In this document: positions 1 to 5,013 of the stretch, piece after piece
How the letters are laid out: every line of letters begins with the position of its first letter
Position numbering within the stretch: position 1 is the first letter of the stretch
Source: Candidatus Bathyarchaeota archaeon
GTDB taxonomy: Archaea > Thermoproteota > Bathyarchaeia > Bathyarchaeales > Bathycorpusculaceae
Reading direction: 5' to 3'
DNA length: 5,013 bases
Assembly (NCBI GenBank): GCA_030626685.1
Contig: DAOUTL010000105.1
Span: forward strand, 1 to 5,013
Translations under genes and position numbers: made by a program
The notes under the pieces: model-generated
The model's database searches: none
Told to the model about the DNA's origin: nothing
The model's input: the letters and a program-made list of their open reading frames with translations, nothing else

Positions 1-1
1 A

Positions 2-46
2 ATAAGAGTGAAAAAAGCCATGGAGCTGTCCAGAGAGGTCAAATAA
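2..46 (+). CDS. Possible 3' end of an upstream gene (partial)
   Basis: From base 2 an open frame reads IRVKKAMELSREVK and stops at TAA (44-46). The lysine, glutamate and leucine pattern is that of an amphipathic C-terminal helix, so this could be the tail of a gene entering from the left edge. The frame from base 1 is also open, for 25 codons to a TAA at 76-78, but its composition looks less protein-like. Fourteen codons are too few to identify a product, and the stretch may be non-coding. Confidence 0.25.
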   Translation: MRVKKAMELSREVK

Positions 47-156
47 AAGAACACAAAAAGGCTCCACATCTGGTATAACACTTGCTATTAAAAGCGTCGA
101 CAAATCAAAAACTGTGGACAAAGCTAAACCGAAAAGAAGAGCCGGACCCAGATGAA

Positions 157-186
157 AAGGAGTGAAGGGCACAACCGTTCACCTTT
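157..186 (+). other. Imperfect hairpin in the left intergenic region
   Basis: GTGAAGGG (162-169) can pair with CCGTTCAC (175-182) around a 5-nt loop, with one G-G mismatch. After a bulged A at 161 the stem extends by four more pairs (157-160 with 183-186, one of them G-U). No T run follows, so it is not an ordinary terminator. It lies about 120 bp upstream of the membrane-protein gene. It could be structure in an upstream transcript, part of a small RNA, or chance. The rest of positions 47-250 shows nothing else I can name. Confidence 0.25.
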
Positions 187-218
187 AACTAATCACACCC
201 TTATGCGCTCTCTCTGAA

Positions 219-270
219 TATTAACATTCTTGAAACGAGCTGATAACGAAACATTAAATTTATTAACATT
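219..270. repeat. Direct repeat TATTAACATT, two copies 42 bp apart
   Basis: TATTAACATT occurs exactly at 219-228 and again at 261-270. The start-to-start distance is 42 bp, close to four helical turns, which would place both copies on the same DNA face. The second copy is also the left arm of the palindrome at 262-279. Paired regulator-binding sites upstream of the 307 gene would look like this, although AT-rich upstream DNA also produces short repeats by chance. Confidence 0.4.
253..264 (+). promoter_or_regulatory. Putative TATA box for the 307 gene
   Basis: The AT-only stretch ATTAAATTTATT is centred about 49 bp before the ATG at 307. In archaea transcription usually starts about 25 bp downstream of the TATA box, here near 283, leaving a leader of roughly 20-25 nt. 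No convincing Shine-Dalgarno sequence lies in that leader. The call is based on composition and spacing only. Confidence 0.45.
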
Positions 271-286
271 GCTGTTAATGCATTAA
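262..286. promoter_or_regulatory. Two overlapping palindromes, candidate operator
   Basis: ATTAACA (262-268) and TGTTAAT (273-279) form a perfect 7-bp inverted repeat with a 4-bp spacer. TTAATGCATTAA (275-286) is a perfect 12-bp palindrome that shares its left half with the first repeat. Together they fill the space between the putative TATA box and the expected transcription start of the 307 gene, where an archaeal repressor would block polymerase recruitment. Symmetry and position are seen; regulator binding is inferred. Confidence 0.4.
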
Positions 287-306
287 GGTTAAAAGGCGAC
301 TGGTAA

Positions 307-663
307 ATGTCACTTAGGTCTAAACTGAAAATAGAAAGTGTGGGGATGTTTGTAGCTTTCATCTTTTACGCACTTGTTGGAATAATATGCGTTGTTGCGT
401 TGCCGATGGCTAATTTTCCCCCTCACGTTGGCATAATCGGCATACTAAGCCTAATAACCGCCTATGGACTGTTTAAAAGCAGGGTTTGGACTCTCTGGGT
501 TGTCGTTGCGCTTTTCTTTATTGCCACAACGTTTTCAGCATACACGCTCTATTGCGCTTTTGGAGAAGACTTACTTCTTGACATAAGCATAATTGCATAT
601 CTCGTTCTAACGTGGATCTTCACAGCCTACACAGCAGCGAAAAGAAAAACCCTAGAAAGCTAA
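307..663 (+). CDS. Small four-helix integral membrane protein, function unknown
   Basis: This 118-residue protein begins at ATG 307 and is almost entirely membrane-embedded. Hydrophobic segments lie at about residues 12-32, 40-56, 61-82 and 91-110, joined by very short loops. A basic N-terminus (RSKLK) and a basic C-terminal tail (KRK) suggest that both ends are cytoplasmic. The second helix begins after a PPH turn (residues 38-40), and the next loop contains KSRVWTLW. There are no catalytic or metal-binding residues, so an enzyme is unlikely. It resembles uncharacterised small membrane proteins I recall from Bathyarchaeia-like genomes, but I cannot name a family. It stands alone on its strand and has its own upstream region with TATA box and palindromes, so it is probably transcribed as a single gene under regulation. 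It converges on the membrane gene at 684-1357, with 20 bp between the stop codons. Confidence 0.8.
   Translation: MSLRSKLKIESVGMFVAFIFYALVGIICVVALPMANFPPHVGIIGILSLITAYGLFKSRVWTLWVVVALFFIATTFSAYTLYCAFGEDLLLDISIIAYLVLTWIFTAYTAAKRKTLES
640..649 (-). terminator. Possible T-rich terminator for the leftward pair
   Basis: On the minus strand, just past the stop at 684, the sequence reads TTTTTCTTTT. This is the kind of oligo-T tract at which archaeal RNA polymerase stops without a hairpin. It lies inside the 3' end of the opposing membrane-protein gene, which is common for convergent genes. The evidence is composition and position only. Confidence 0.3.
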
Positions 664-683
664 ACGCTAAATCCCTTCAAAAG

Positions 684-1357
684 TTACCTGTTCCGGATAG
701 GTCGGATCAAAAAAGGTTTTAACATTAGCCTATTACAAGCCATATTTCCCAGCATCGCTGAAAACAAAAGTATTACTGCAATAATTGGGAGCAACTTAAC
801 CGCAGACCTCATTTCCCTCTTAATTTCATGTTTCACCTTACTATAGGTGAAGGGTAAGGGTCCCACCAAAGAATTCACAATTCTCTGTTGCCTGGTACCA
901 TTATCAAGTTTTCCTACGCTCTCCCCGATCCTGACGCCACCATGGGTTGCGATGGAGTAAGCGAGAAACTCAGTTAACACAACAATGATAAGAATAGTTA
1001 CGTTAACTATGTCATACTTTAGCGTGTGTGCTATACTCTCGTATGTTGCGCCGTATATGAGACCAATGAGAGCAACCCTTCCAACTAAGATGATCTGAGG
1101 AGCCCTGCACCGAACAAACCTGAAACTATCTGAAGCCCTGCGCCCGCAAGAAAGTTCCACGCAAACAAGGACAGCGTTGCCGCAACAAAACCGTAAGCAA
1201 AAGTGCTAAGGACGGGGGATAACTCAGGCAGGAGAGCTCTTAGTGTTGAGGAACCAATTTCCCTTAGAGGTTCAAAAAAGAAGGATAGGACAAAACCCGC
1301 AAGTAAAGAGGCGCACGCATAGAAATACATACGGATAATCGATTGAACAGTCTTCAC
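684..1357 (-). pseudogene. SpoIIM/DUF95-like multi-spanning membrane protein, split by an apparent frameshift
   Basis: Two overlapping leftward frames appear to be one gene. The first starts at GTG 1357, 2 bp after the zinc-ribbon stop, and runs 90 codons to TAG at 1085-1087. It carries a helix at about residues 10-28 and a long hydrophobic stretch from about 49 to 85. The second frame is open from 1160 to 684, but its first 19 codons are arginine-rich and unlike a membrane protein. From APQIILVGRVALIGLIYG onward it gives three more helices. If the GGG at 1103-1105 were GGGG, the frames would join as GLFGAG-APQIIL, making about 224 residues with five or six helices. The phrase EFLAYSIATHGG in the fourth or fifth helix and a last helix after a basic stretch recall archaeal SpoIIM (stage II sporulation protein M) proteins, membrane proteins of unclear role in non-sporulating organisms. 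The family call is from memory and tentative. The break may be a sequencing error, a real lesion or a -1 recoding site. An alternative start is ATG at 1330. Confidence 0.6.
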
Positions 1358-1359
1358 TG

Positions 1360-1725
1360 CTATTCCCGTTGCGCTTCTTTTAAATCTGATGCTTCCACAA
1401 TTATCGCAACGTCTTTAATGCCTAGAGGTCTATTGGTTGCCTTCAGAACCAGACGGGCCCTCCACCCACATTCTTCACATTCAAACTTTGGAGGAAGTAT
1501 CCCCATGTGACCCCACAAGTCTCCGCTCATAGCTCTCACTCTGCGGACCTTGGGGCTCTTACATCTTGGGCAGATCTGGATGTCGACGAGTCTCCCTTCC
1601 TTCTCCAAGTCTTCTAAAACCTTGATCAGATCAAAGAGTACTTGGCTTTCAGTCTCCTCTTCCTTAAGTACCATGAGCTGCTTCAGTCTCTTCTTCTTCC
1701 TCTTATTCTTTTCGGCTTTCCCCAT
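1360..1725 (-). CDS. Small zinc-ribbon protein with a basic N-terminus
   Basis: This 121-residue protein starts at ATG 1725. Residues 2-17 are a lysine/arginine-rich segment (KAEKNKRKKKRLKQ) likely to contact nucleic acid. An acidic, probably helical region follows (about 20-46). Then comes a zinc ribbon with knuckles CPRC (Cys52, Cys55) and CEEC (Cys83, Cys86), holding a 27-residue insert that includes SGDLWGHMG. Such four-cysteine ribbons occur in archaeal transcription, translation and ribosome-associated proteins, but I do not recognise a characterised family. The basic tail and ribbon favour RNA or DNA binding. In-frame TTG codons at 1752 and 1734 could extend the protein. I prefer ATG 1725 because the extension would run into the likely TATA box at 1751-1758, and because GGGGTT lies a few bases upstream of the ATG. 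The stop is 2 bp before the next gene, so the pair is probably one transcript. Confidence 0.75.
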   Translation of the reverse strand: MGKAEKNKRKKKRLKQLMVLKEEETESQVLFDLIKVLEDLEKEGRLVDIQICPRCKSPKVRRVRAMSGDLWGHMGILPPKFECEECGWRARLVLKATNRPLGIKDVAIIVEASDLKEAQRE

Positions 1726-1750
1726 CTGGTGCAACCCCGTAGTTTTCGAC

Positions 1751-1758
1751 AAATAATA
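1751..1758 (-). promoter_or_regulatory. Putative TATA-like box for the zinc-ribbon gene
   Basis: The minus strand reads TATTATTT here, centred about 30 bp upstream of ATG 1725. This would place the transcript start only a few bases before the ATG, giving a nearly leaderless mRNA. A second minus-strand candidate is TATTTATG at 1826-1833, which would give a leader of about 75 nt. I cannot choose firmly between them. Confidence 0.3.
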
Positions 1759-1825
1759 GTTGGATATCGGGAAAATAGGTCTTCTGGTACACTCCTTTAC
1801 ATTAGTACAGTCGTTTACAAATATT

Positions 1826-1833
1826 CATAAATA
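1826..1833 (+). promoter_or_regulatory. Putative TATA box for the winged-helix gene
   Basis: CATAAATA is centred about 41 bp upstream of the TTG start at 1871. A transcript starting about 25 bp downstream (near 1855) would have a leader of about 16 nt that still contains the ribosome-binding site at 1861-1865. The surrounding AATATTCATAAATA is TATA-like on both strands, so this segment might serve both divergent genes. Confidence 0.4.
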
Positions 1834-1860
1834 CTTGATAAGAAAATCTTCTAATAGTGA

Positions 1861-1865
1861 GTGAT
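1861..1865 (+). promoter_or_regulatory. Ribosome-binding site supporting a TTG start
   Basis: GTGAT lies 5 nt before TTG 1871 and matches the core of the archaeal Shine-Dalgarno sequence GGTGATC. It favours the TTG start over the next in-frame ATG at 1910. That ATG falls in the middle of the membrane segment and would remove the basic residues in front of it. Confidence 0.5.
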
Positions 1866-1870
1866 ACTGT

Positions 1871-2515
1871 TTGAAGCGTAACGAAATCTTATCCGTATCT
1901 TTTCTTGTAATGGTCTTTGCCTGCTCATTCTTCGCTGTAACCTATTTACAAGTCAGCATAGTTGGCTCGCCGACCGTTTCAGACGTTGATAATGCTCAAC
2001 CCTTCATTGTTTCTACGCCTCTAATACTTGGGGTGGGCTTTCATGAAGACTCACGCCTTCTTAACCAGTCGACAAGGATAGAAATTTACAACTTCGTTAA
2101 GAATAACCCGGGGATCCACTTCAGAGGTATATGCGGCAACTTAGGCTTGCCTGTTGGGGCAGTGCAGTATCATCTGGGACTCTTGACCGGAGCTGGTTTA
2201 CTTTTGGTTTATCGTGACAGGCAATTTAAGAGATATTTTGAGACTAGGAGATTTAGAGAGACCGAGATGAAGATAATTTCACTCCTGAGACACAAGACAG
2301 TGCGAAGGATTTTGGCTGTCTTATCGGAAAGCGATTCAATTTTTCACAAGGATTTAGCTCTCAAACTTGGTATATCCTCCCAAGCCCTGACTTGGCAAAT
2401 GAATCGTTTAAGGAAAACGGGGCTCGTCGACACTGTGAAGGAAAGAATAAAAGTGAAGTACTTCTTGAACGAAGAAAACGCAATGACGGTGAAAAGCTGT
2501 CTTTGTGTGACATGA
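1871..2515 (+). CDS. Membrane-anchored protein with two winged-helix DNA-binding domains
   Basis: This 214-residue protein starts at TTG 1871. A basic N-terminus (MKRNE) precedes a hydrophobic helix at about residues 7-30. A short polar loop (31-43) and a second weakly hydrophobic stretch (FIVSTPLILGVGF, 45-57) follow. Two winged-helix domains fill the rest. The first (about 65-125) has NQSTRIEIYNFVKNNPG, the helix-turn-helix FRGICGNLGLPVGAVQYHL and a wing ending in KRYFE. The second (about 130-200) has LALKLGISSQALTWQMNRL as its helix-turn-helix and ends in KVKYFLNEE. Tandem winged helices with an N-terminal anchor are known among archaeal regulators, and this one would be a transcription regulator tethered to the inner membrane. 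If only the first segment spans, the DNA-binding part would lie outside. I therefore infer a two-helix hairpin or a cleaved leader. The gene is divergent from the zinc-ribbon gene and convergent with the moeA pair. Its target is unknown; self-regulation or control of the divergent pair is possible. Confidence 0.85.
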   Translation: MKRNEILSVSFLVMVFACSFFAVTYLQVSIVGSPTVSDVDNAQPFIVSTPLILGVGFHEDSRLLNQSTRIEIYNFVKNNPGIHFRGICGNLGLPVGAVQYHLGLLTGAGLLLVYRDRQFKRYFETRRFRETEMKIISLLRHKTVRRILAVLSESDSIFHKDLALKLGISSQALTWQMNRLRKTGLVDTVKERIKVKYFLNEENAMTVKSCLCVT

Positions 2516-2525
2516 GTTTGGAGTT

Positions 2526-2533
2526 AAAAGAAA
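2526..2533 (-). terminator. Possible T-rich terminator for the moeA pair
   Basis: On the minus strand, about 40 nt beyond the moeA stop, the sequence reads TTTCTTTT. Such oligo-T tracts end transcription in archaea. This is a weak call from composition and position in a convergent gap. Confidence 0.3.
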
Positions 2534-2558
2534 TGCTGAACGATTCTGTTTCATGGCA

Positions 2559-2563
2559 TTTTT
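2559..2563 (+). terminator. Possible T-tract terminator for the winged-helix gene
   Basis: A run of five T residues lies about 45 nt after the TGA of the winged-helix gene and just before the opposing moeA stop. A small hairpin follows it instead of preceding it, so any termination would rely on the T tract, as is usual in archaea. Confidence 0.3.
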
Positions 2564-2565
2564 CA

Positions 2566-2580
2566 AACTACTAAGTAGTT
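2566..2580. repeat. Perfect inverted repeat across the moeA stop codon
   Basis: AACTAC and GTAGTT form a 6-bp perfect stem with a 3-nt loop (TAA on the plus strand). On the minus strand it includes the moeA stop and an adjacent second in-frame TAG, so translation ends at TAG TAG. The stem is short. It could slow polymerase or protect the 3' end, or be incidental. Confidence 0.35.
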
Positions 2581-3821
2581 CGTCTTCTGAAGAGATGTAC
2601 TGTAACCTCTTCGTCAGCATCAATAAACTGTTGGTTTTCAGCTATCTCAACGAAGCCATCAGCCTTTGCAAGGGTCGTTATCGCTCCAGAAAGCCCCACT
2701 GGAACAGGCTCAGCAATCAACCGATTTAACTCATCACGCTTCAGCTTAACCATGATAAACGTTCGTCTCCCCCTTGCTGGAAACATCCGCATCGCCGCAA
2801 AAGCCTTCACCTTCAAAGCCTTCTCCACTTTTCTCCCAGCCATGCCCTGAATTATCGGACGCACAAGCAGATGGAAGATTAGCAACGCAGAGGTCGGATG
2901 GCCTGGAAGCGAAAAAACAGGTTTTCCATCTATTAACGCCACAGTTGTGGGTTTTCCAGGTTTAGTGGCGATTCCACAGACAATCACGCCTGGTTTTCCA
3001 AGGGAATTTAATGTTTGTGGCATAACGTCTTTTGGGCCTACTGAGACTCCGCCTGAAGTTATGACAATGTCTGCAGGTGCCAACGCATGCTTTAACGCCT
3101 TCTGCAGCTCCGCCATGTCGTCTGGAAAAACTCCAAGATATAACGGTTTTCCGCCGCTTTCCAATACCGCTGTGCTTAAACTGTAAGCGTTTATATCATA
3201 AATTTTTCCACGGGAAAGCTCTTTACCAGGTTCGACTATTTCTGCGCCTGTTGAAAGGACGGCTGCGCGTGGAACAGAATAAACCCTGACTTTCGCCAAA
3301 CCTAATGCAGCCAAAGCGCCTATTTCCCGTGAATGCAGTTGCTGTCCAGCTTTTAGAACGGTTTCGCCTTTCTGGATGTCTGCTCCAGCTTTCATGACGT
3401 TTTCATCTTTAGCTACAGCGTTGTAAACATGAACTTCATCGTTTTTTCGCACAGTATGCTCAACCATTACAACTGCGTCTGCGCCTTCCGGCATTGGTGC
3501 TCCGGTGACAATTTCAGCAGTTGTTCCACACGTGATTTTCACTTTTGGCAGTTCTCCAATGTTCACCATTCCACAAACGTTGAGCCTTATGGGCTTGTTT
3601 TCTTCGGCGCCGAATGTGTCTTCCGCCTTTACTACATATCCATCAACAGTTGAGCGATTAAAGGGTGGAATATCCATGGTAGCGTTTATGCCTTCTGCAA
3701 GAACACGGTTATGGGCTTCTAAAAGCGGGACCTCTTCAACACCTAAAGGCTTCGGTTTAAAATGTTGCTGAATAACTCGTCGTGCTTCATCAAACGTGAG
3801 GAGTTTTCTAAACACTTTCAT
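2571..3821 (-). CDS. moeA: Molybdopterin molybdenumtransferase MoeA, canonical-motif copy
   Basis: This cytoplasmic enzyme is predicted to insert molybdate (or tungstate) into adenylylated molybdopterin, completing the basic Mo/W cofactor. The 416-residue length is normal for MoeA. The N-terminal MoeA domain carries STVDGY (residues 57-62), where the Asp is the counterpart of E. coli Asp59. Asp148 in KAGAD corresponds to Asp142. The central cofactor-binding domain has STGAE (Glu194), TSGGVSVG followed by Asp265, KPGKP (287-291) and LPGHP (305-309). The C-terminal domain covers about 335-410. All these motifs are intact, with small departures: LPGHP replaces the usual LPGNP, and NRSTVDGYVV replaces the usual DRSAMDGYAV. 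An in-frame TTG at 3824 directly precedes ATG 3821, and I prefer the ATG. The start overlaps the end of the upstream paralogue by 14 bp, which implies co-transcription and coupled translation. Mapping to E. coli residues is by recalled alignment. No extra periplasmic-binding-type domain is fused. Confidence 0.95.
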   Translation of the reverse strand: MKVFRKLLTFDEARRVIQQHFKPKPLGVEEVPLLEAHNRVLAEGINATMDIPPFNRSTVDGYVVKAEDTFGAEENKPIRLNVCGMVNIGELPKVKITCGTTAEIVTGAPMPEGADAVVMVEHTVRKNDEVHVYNAVAKDENVMKAGADIQKGETVLKAGQQLHSREIGALAALGLAKVRVYSVPRAAVLSTGAEIVEPGKELSRGKIYDINAYSLSTAVLESGGKPLYLGVFPDDMAELQKALKHALAPADIVITSGGVSVGPKDVMPQTLNSLGKPGVIVCGIATKPGKPTTVALIDGKPVFSLPGHPTSALLIFHLLVRPIIQGMAGRKVEKALKVKAFAAMRMFPARGRRTFIMVKLKRDELNRLIAEPVPVGLSGAITTLAKADGFVEIAENQQFIDADEEVTVHLFRRRTT

Positions 3822-5013
3822 CAACCACTTCTATGCTGTCAAACATGTGTACTGTGACAAGCTCTCCTTCCTCTAAACCTTCTCTGTTTTCTGGAACAAT
3901 AACATAGCCGTTAGCCTTCGTCATTGTTGAGATTACTCCTGAACCTAAGGTGCTTACGGGTTGCACGAAAACCTCTTCACCGCGTTGTGATGCGTGCACG
4001 CGGACAAAGCTTCTTCTTCCAAGGGCTGTGGAAACTCTCCGCGTTATTTTAGCCTTAACCACTGGTCTAAACTCCTGTTTTAATCCCAGCATTTTACATA
4101 TTAATGGTCTGGCGAAAACCTCAAACCCCATCATCGCCGCCACGGGATTGCCGGAAAGAATTATTATTGGCTTTTTGTCTGCTATGGCTAGGGCTGTTGG
4201 CATGGCTGGGCGCATGGCTATGCCGTGAACAATTACGCCTGGTTTTCCAGTGCTGTTAACGGTTGCTGGAACAAGGTCGGAGGCTCCAACACTTGTCCCG
4301 CCTGTGGTGATTATTGCATCTGCCTTTTCGAGTCCCACTTTTAGCTTTTCTGAAATCTCATTAACGTCATCTTTTGCTATGCCTAAATCCAATGGTTCAG
4401 CGTCCAGTTCTTGACATAAAGCTGAAAGGATAAGCCTGTTAACCTCAAAAATTTGGTTTTCCCGTGGTTTGCTGCCTATCTCAACCAGTTCGTTTCCTGT
4501 AGCTAAAATAGCAATTTTCGGCTTATCCACAACCTTAACTTCTGTAATTCCTAACGCAGCTATCAATCCTAAATGTTGAGGTTTTAAACGTGTGCCAGCC
4601 TTTACGGCAACCTCTCCCTTTGAAACGTCTTCACCCCTTTTTGAAACGTTTTCTCCGGGCGTCACCGGAATCCAAACCTCAATTTTGTCATTAATTCGCT
4701 TAGTGTTTTCCAACATTGTCACAGCGTTTGCACCTTTGGGAATGGGGTTGCCAGTCCACACCTGCTTTAATTGCTTCTCGCCTACTTCATCTCCTTCTGT
4801 GATTTGGAGAGCTTTCGGCTTAAACTGTGAAGCCTCAAAAGTGTCTTCGGCTCTGACGGCGTATCCGTCCATGGCTGACCTGTCAAATCTCGGCAAGTCT
4901 TCATCTGCAATTATGTCTTCTGCTAGAACACGGTTTAGAGCCTGATGCACGGGAACCGTGACAGTTTTCAACTTTTCAATTTTTAATTGGTCAAAAAACT
5001 TTTGCAATGCCTC
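3808..5013 (-). CDS. moeA: MoeA paralogue, divergent at the KPGKP motif (5' end beyond window)
   Basis: This is a second member of the molybdopterin molybdenumtransferase family, 401 residues visible. The frame is open to the right edge, where EAL reads straight into QKFFDQL, the usual first helix. The true start therefore lies roughly ten codons outside and TTG 5007 is probably internal. Visible landmarks, numbered from the edge, are SAMDGYAV (46-53), KRGED (Asp129), ATGNE (Glu175), TTGGTSVG followed by Asp246, and LSGNP (286-290), so the residues matching E. coli Asp59, Asp142 and Glu188 remain. The KPGKP loop is RPAMP (268-272), losing the second lysine, and GADAV is GANAV (94-98). The protein could handle tungstate rather than molybdate, act on a different intermediate, or form a heterodimer with its neighbour. 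These are inferences. Two moeA paralogues are frequent in archaea. It leads the pair, whose promoter must lie off the right side. Confidence 0.95.
   Translation of the reverse strand, partial: EALQKFFDQLKIEKLKTVTVPVHQALNRVLAEDIIADEDLPRFDRSAMDGYAVRAEDTFEASQFKPKALQITEGDEVGEKQLKQVWTGNPIPKGANAVTMLENTKRINDKIEVWIPVTPGENVSKRGEDVSKGEVAVKAGTRLKPQHLGLIAALGITEVKVVDKPKIAILATGNELVEIGSKPRENQIFEVNRLILSALCQELDAEPLDLGIAKDDVNEISEKLKVGLEKADAIITTGGTSVGASDLVPATVNSTGKPGVIVHGIAMRPAMPTALAIADKKPIIILSGNPVAAMMGFEVFARPLICKMLGLKQEFRPVVKAKITRRVSTALGRRSFVRVHASQRGEEVFVQPVSTLGSGVISTMTKANGYVIVPENREGLEEGELVTVHMFDSIEVVDESV

Noticed and set aside
47..250. tRNA, C/D-box RNA or CRISPR repeats in the left gene-free region
   Set aside because: I found no cloverleaf with a T-arm, no proper RTGATGA/CTGA box pair and no regularly spaced repeats. 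A CTGA near 214 and an ATGA near 152 are isolated and degenerate.
1101..1160. Independent N-terminus MELSCGRRASDSF for the downstream membrane frame
   Set aside because: It is arginine-rich and overlaps a better, hydrophobic reading in the frame of the preceding gene. It looks like an out-of-frame translation created by the frameshift.
1550..1830. Rightward Ser/Leu/Phe-rich frames opposite the zinc-ribbon gene
   Set aside because: Their hydrophobic look comes from reading the Lys/Glu-rich codons of the zinc-ribbon gene on the opposite strand. The cysteine knuckles show which strand is real.
2498..2574. C-terminal extension of the winged-helix protein in another frame, reading about CDMSLELKEMLNDSVSW
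   Set aside because: It looks protein-like, and a one-base shift near the stop could add about 20 residues. However, the second winged-helix domain is already complete before the TGA, and I have no homologue to show that the tail belongs.
2408..2623. Leftward frame spanning the gap between the winged-helix gene and moeA
   Set aside because: It overlaps the end of the winged-helix gene and the end of moeA out of frame, and has no domain or start signal.
2774..3771. Rightward open frames antisense to the moeA copy at 2571-3821
   Set aside because: They are short and overlapping, rich in Ser, Pro, Thr and Cys, without recognisable domains, and opposite a clearly conserved gene. They are shadows of its codon bias.
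3950..4945. Rightward open frames antisense to the moeA copy at 3808-5013
   Set aside because: Same reasoning: low-complexity composition opposite conserved MoeA motifs, with no start signals.

Overview
The window looks like a piece of an archaeal chromosome with moderate GC content. This rests on two MoeA-type molybdopterin molybdotransferases in tandem, a small stand-alone zinc-ribbon protein, a winged-helix regulator with an N-terminal membrane anchor, AT-rich TATA-like boxes about 40-55 bp upstream of genes, frequent TTG/GTG starts, and T-rich tracts at gene ends in place of strong intrinsic terminators. The protein styles fit an uncultivated lineage such as Bathyarchaeia. That placement is recalled resemblance, not a computed result.

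Layout, left to right. Positions 1-306 hold no complete gene. There may be the last codons of an upstream gene, then an imperfect hairpin and a promoter region with a direct repeat and two overlapping palindromes. A small four-helix membrane protein runs rightward at 307-663. It converges on a leftward pair: a disrupted multi-spanning membrane protein (684-1357, SpoIIM/DUF95-like) and, upstream of it, a zinc-ribbon protein (1360-1725). An intergenic region at 1726-1870 carries divergent promoters for the zinc-ribbon gene and for a rightward membrane-anchored protein with two winged-helix domains (1871-2515). That gene converges on two leftward moeA paralogues (2571-3821 and 3808 to past the right edge), which overlap by 14 bp.

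The moeA pair is the only functionally clear unit. Both copies should act in the last step of molybdenum or tungsten cofactor synthesis, where the metal is inserted into adenylylated molybdopterin. The 2571-3821 copy keeps the usual active-site motifs. The 3808-5013 copy is altered at one of them (RPAMP in place of KPGKP), which suggests division of labour between the two.

The main anomaly is a probable one-base loss in a G run at 1103-1105 that splits the SpoIIM-like gene into two overlapping frames. I saw no mobile element, CRISPR array, tRNA or rRNA. I found nothing that I can defend as a wholly new system. The best leads are the promoter palindromes, the membrane-anchored regulator and the divergent moeA pair.
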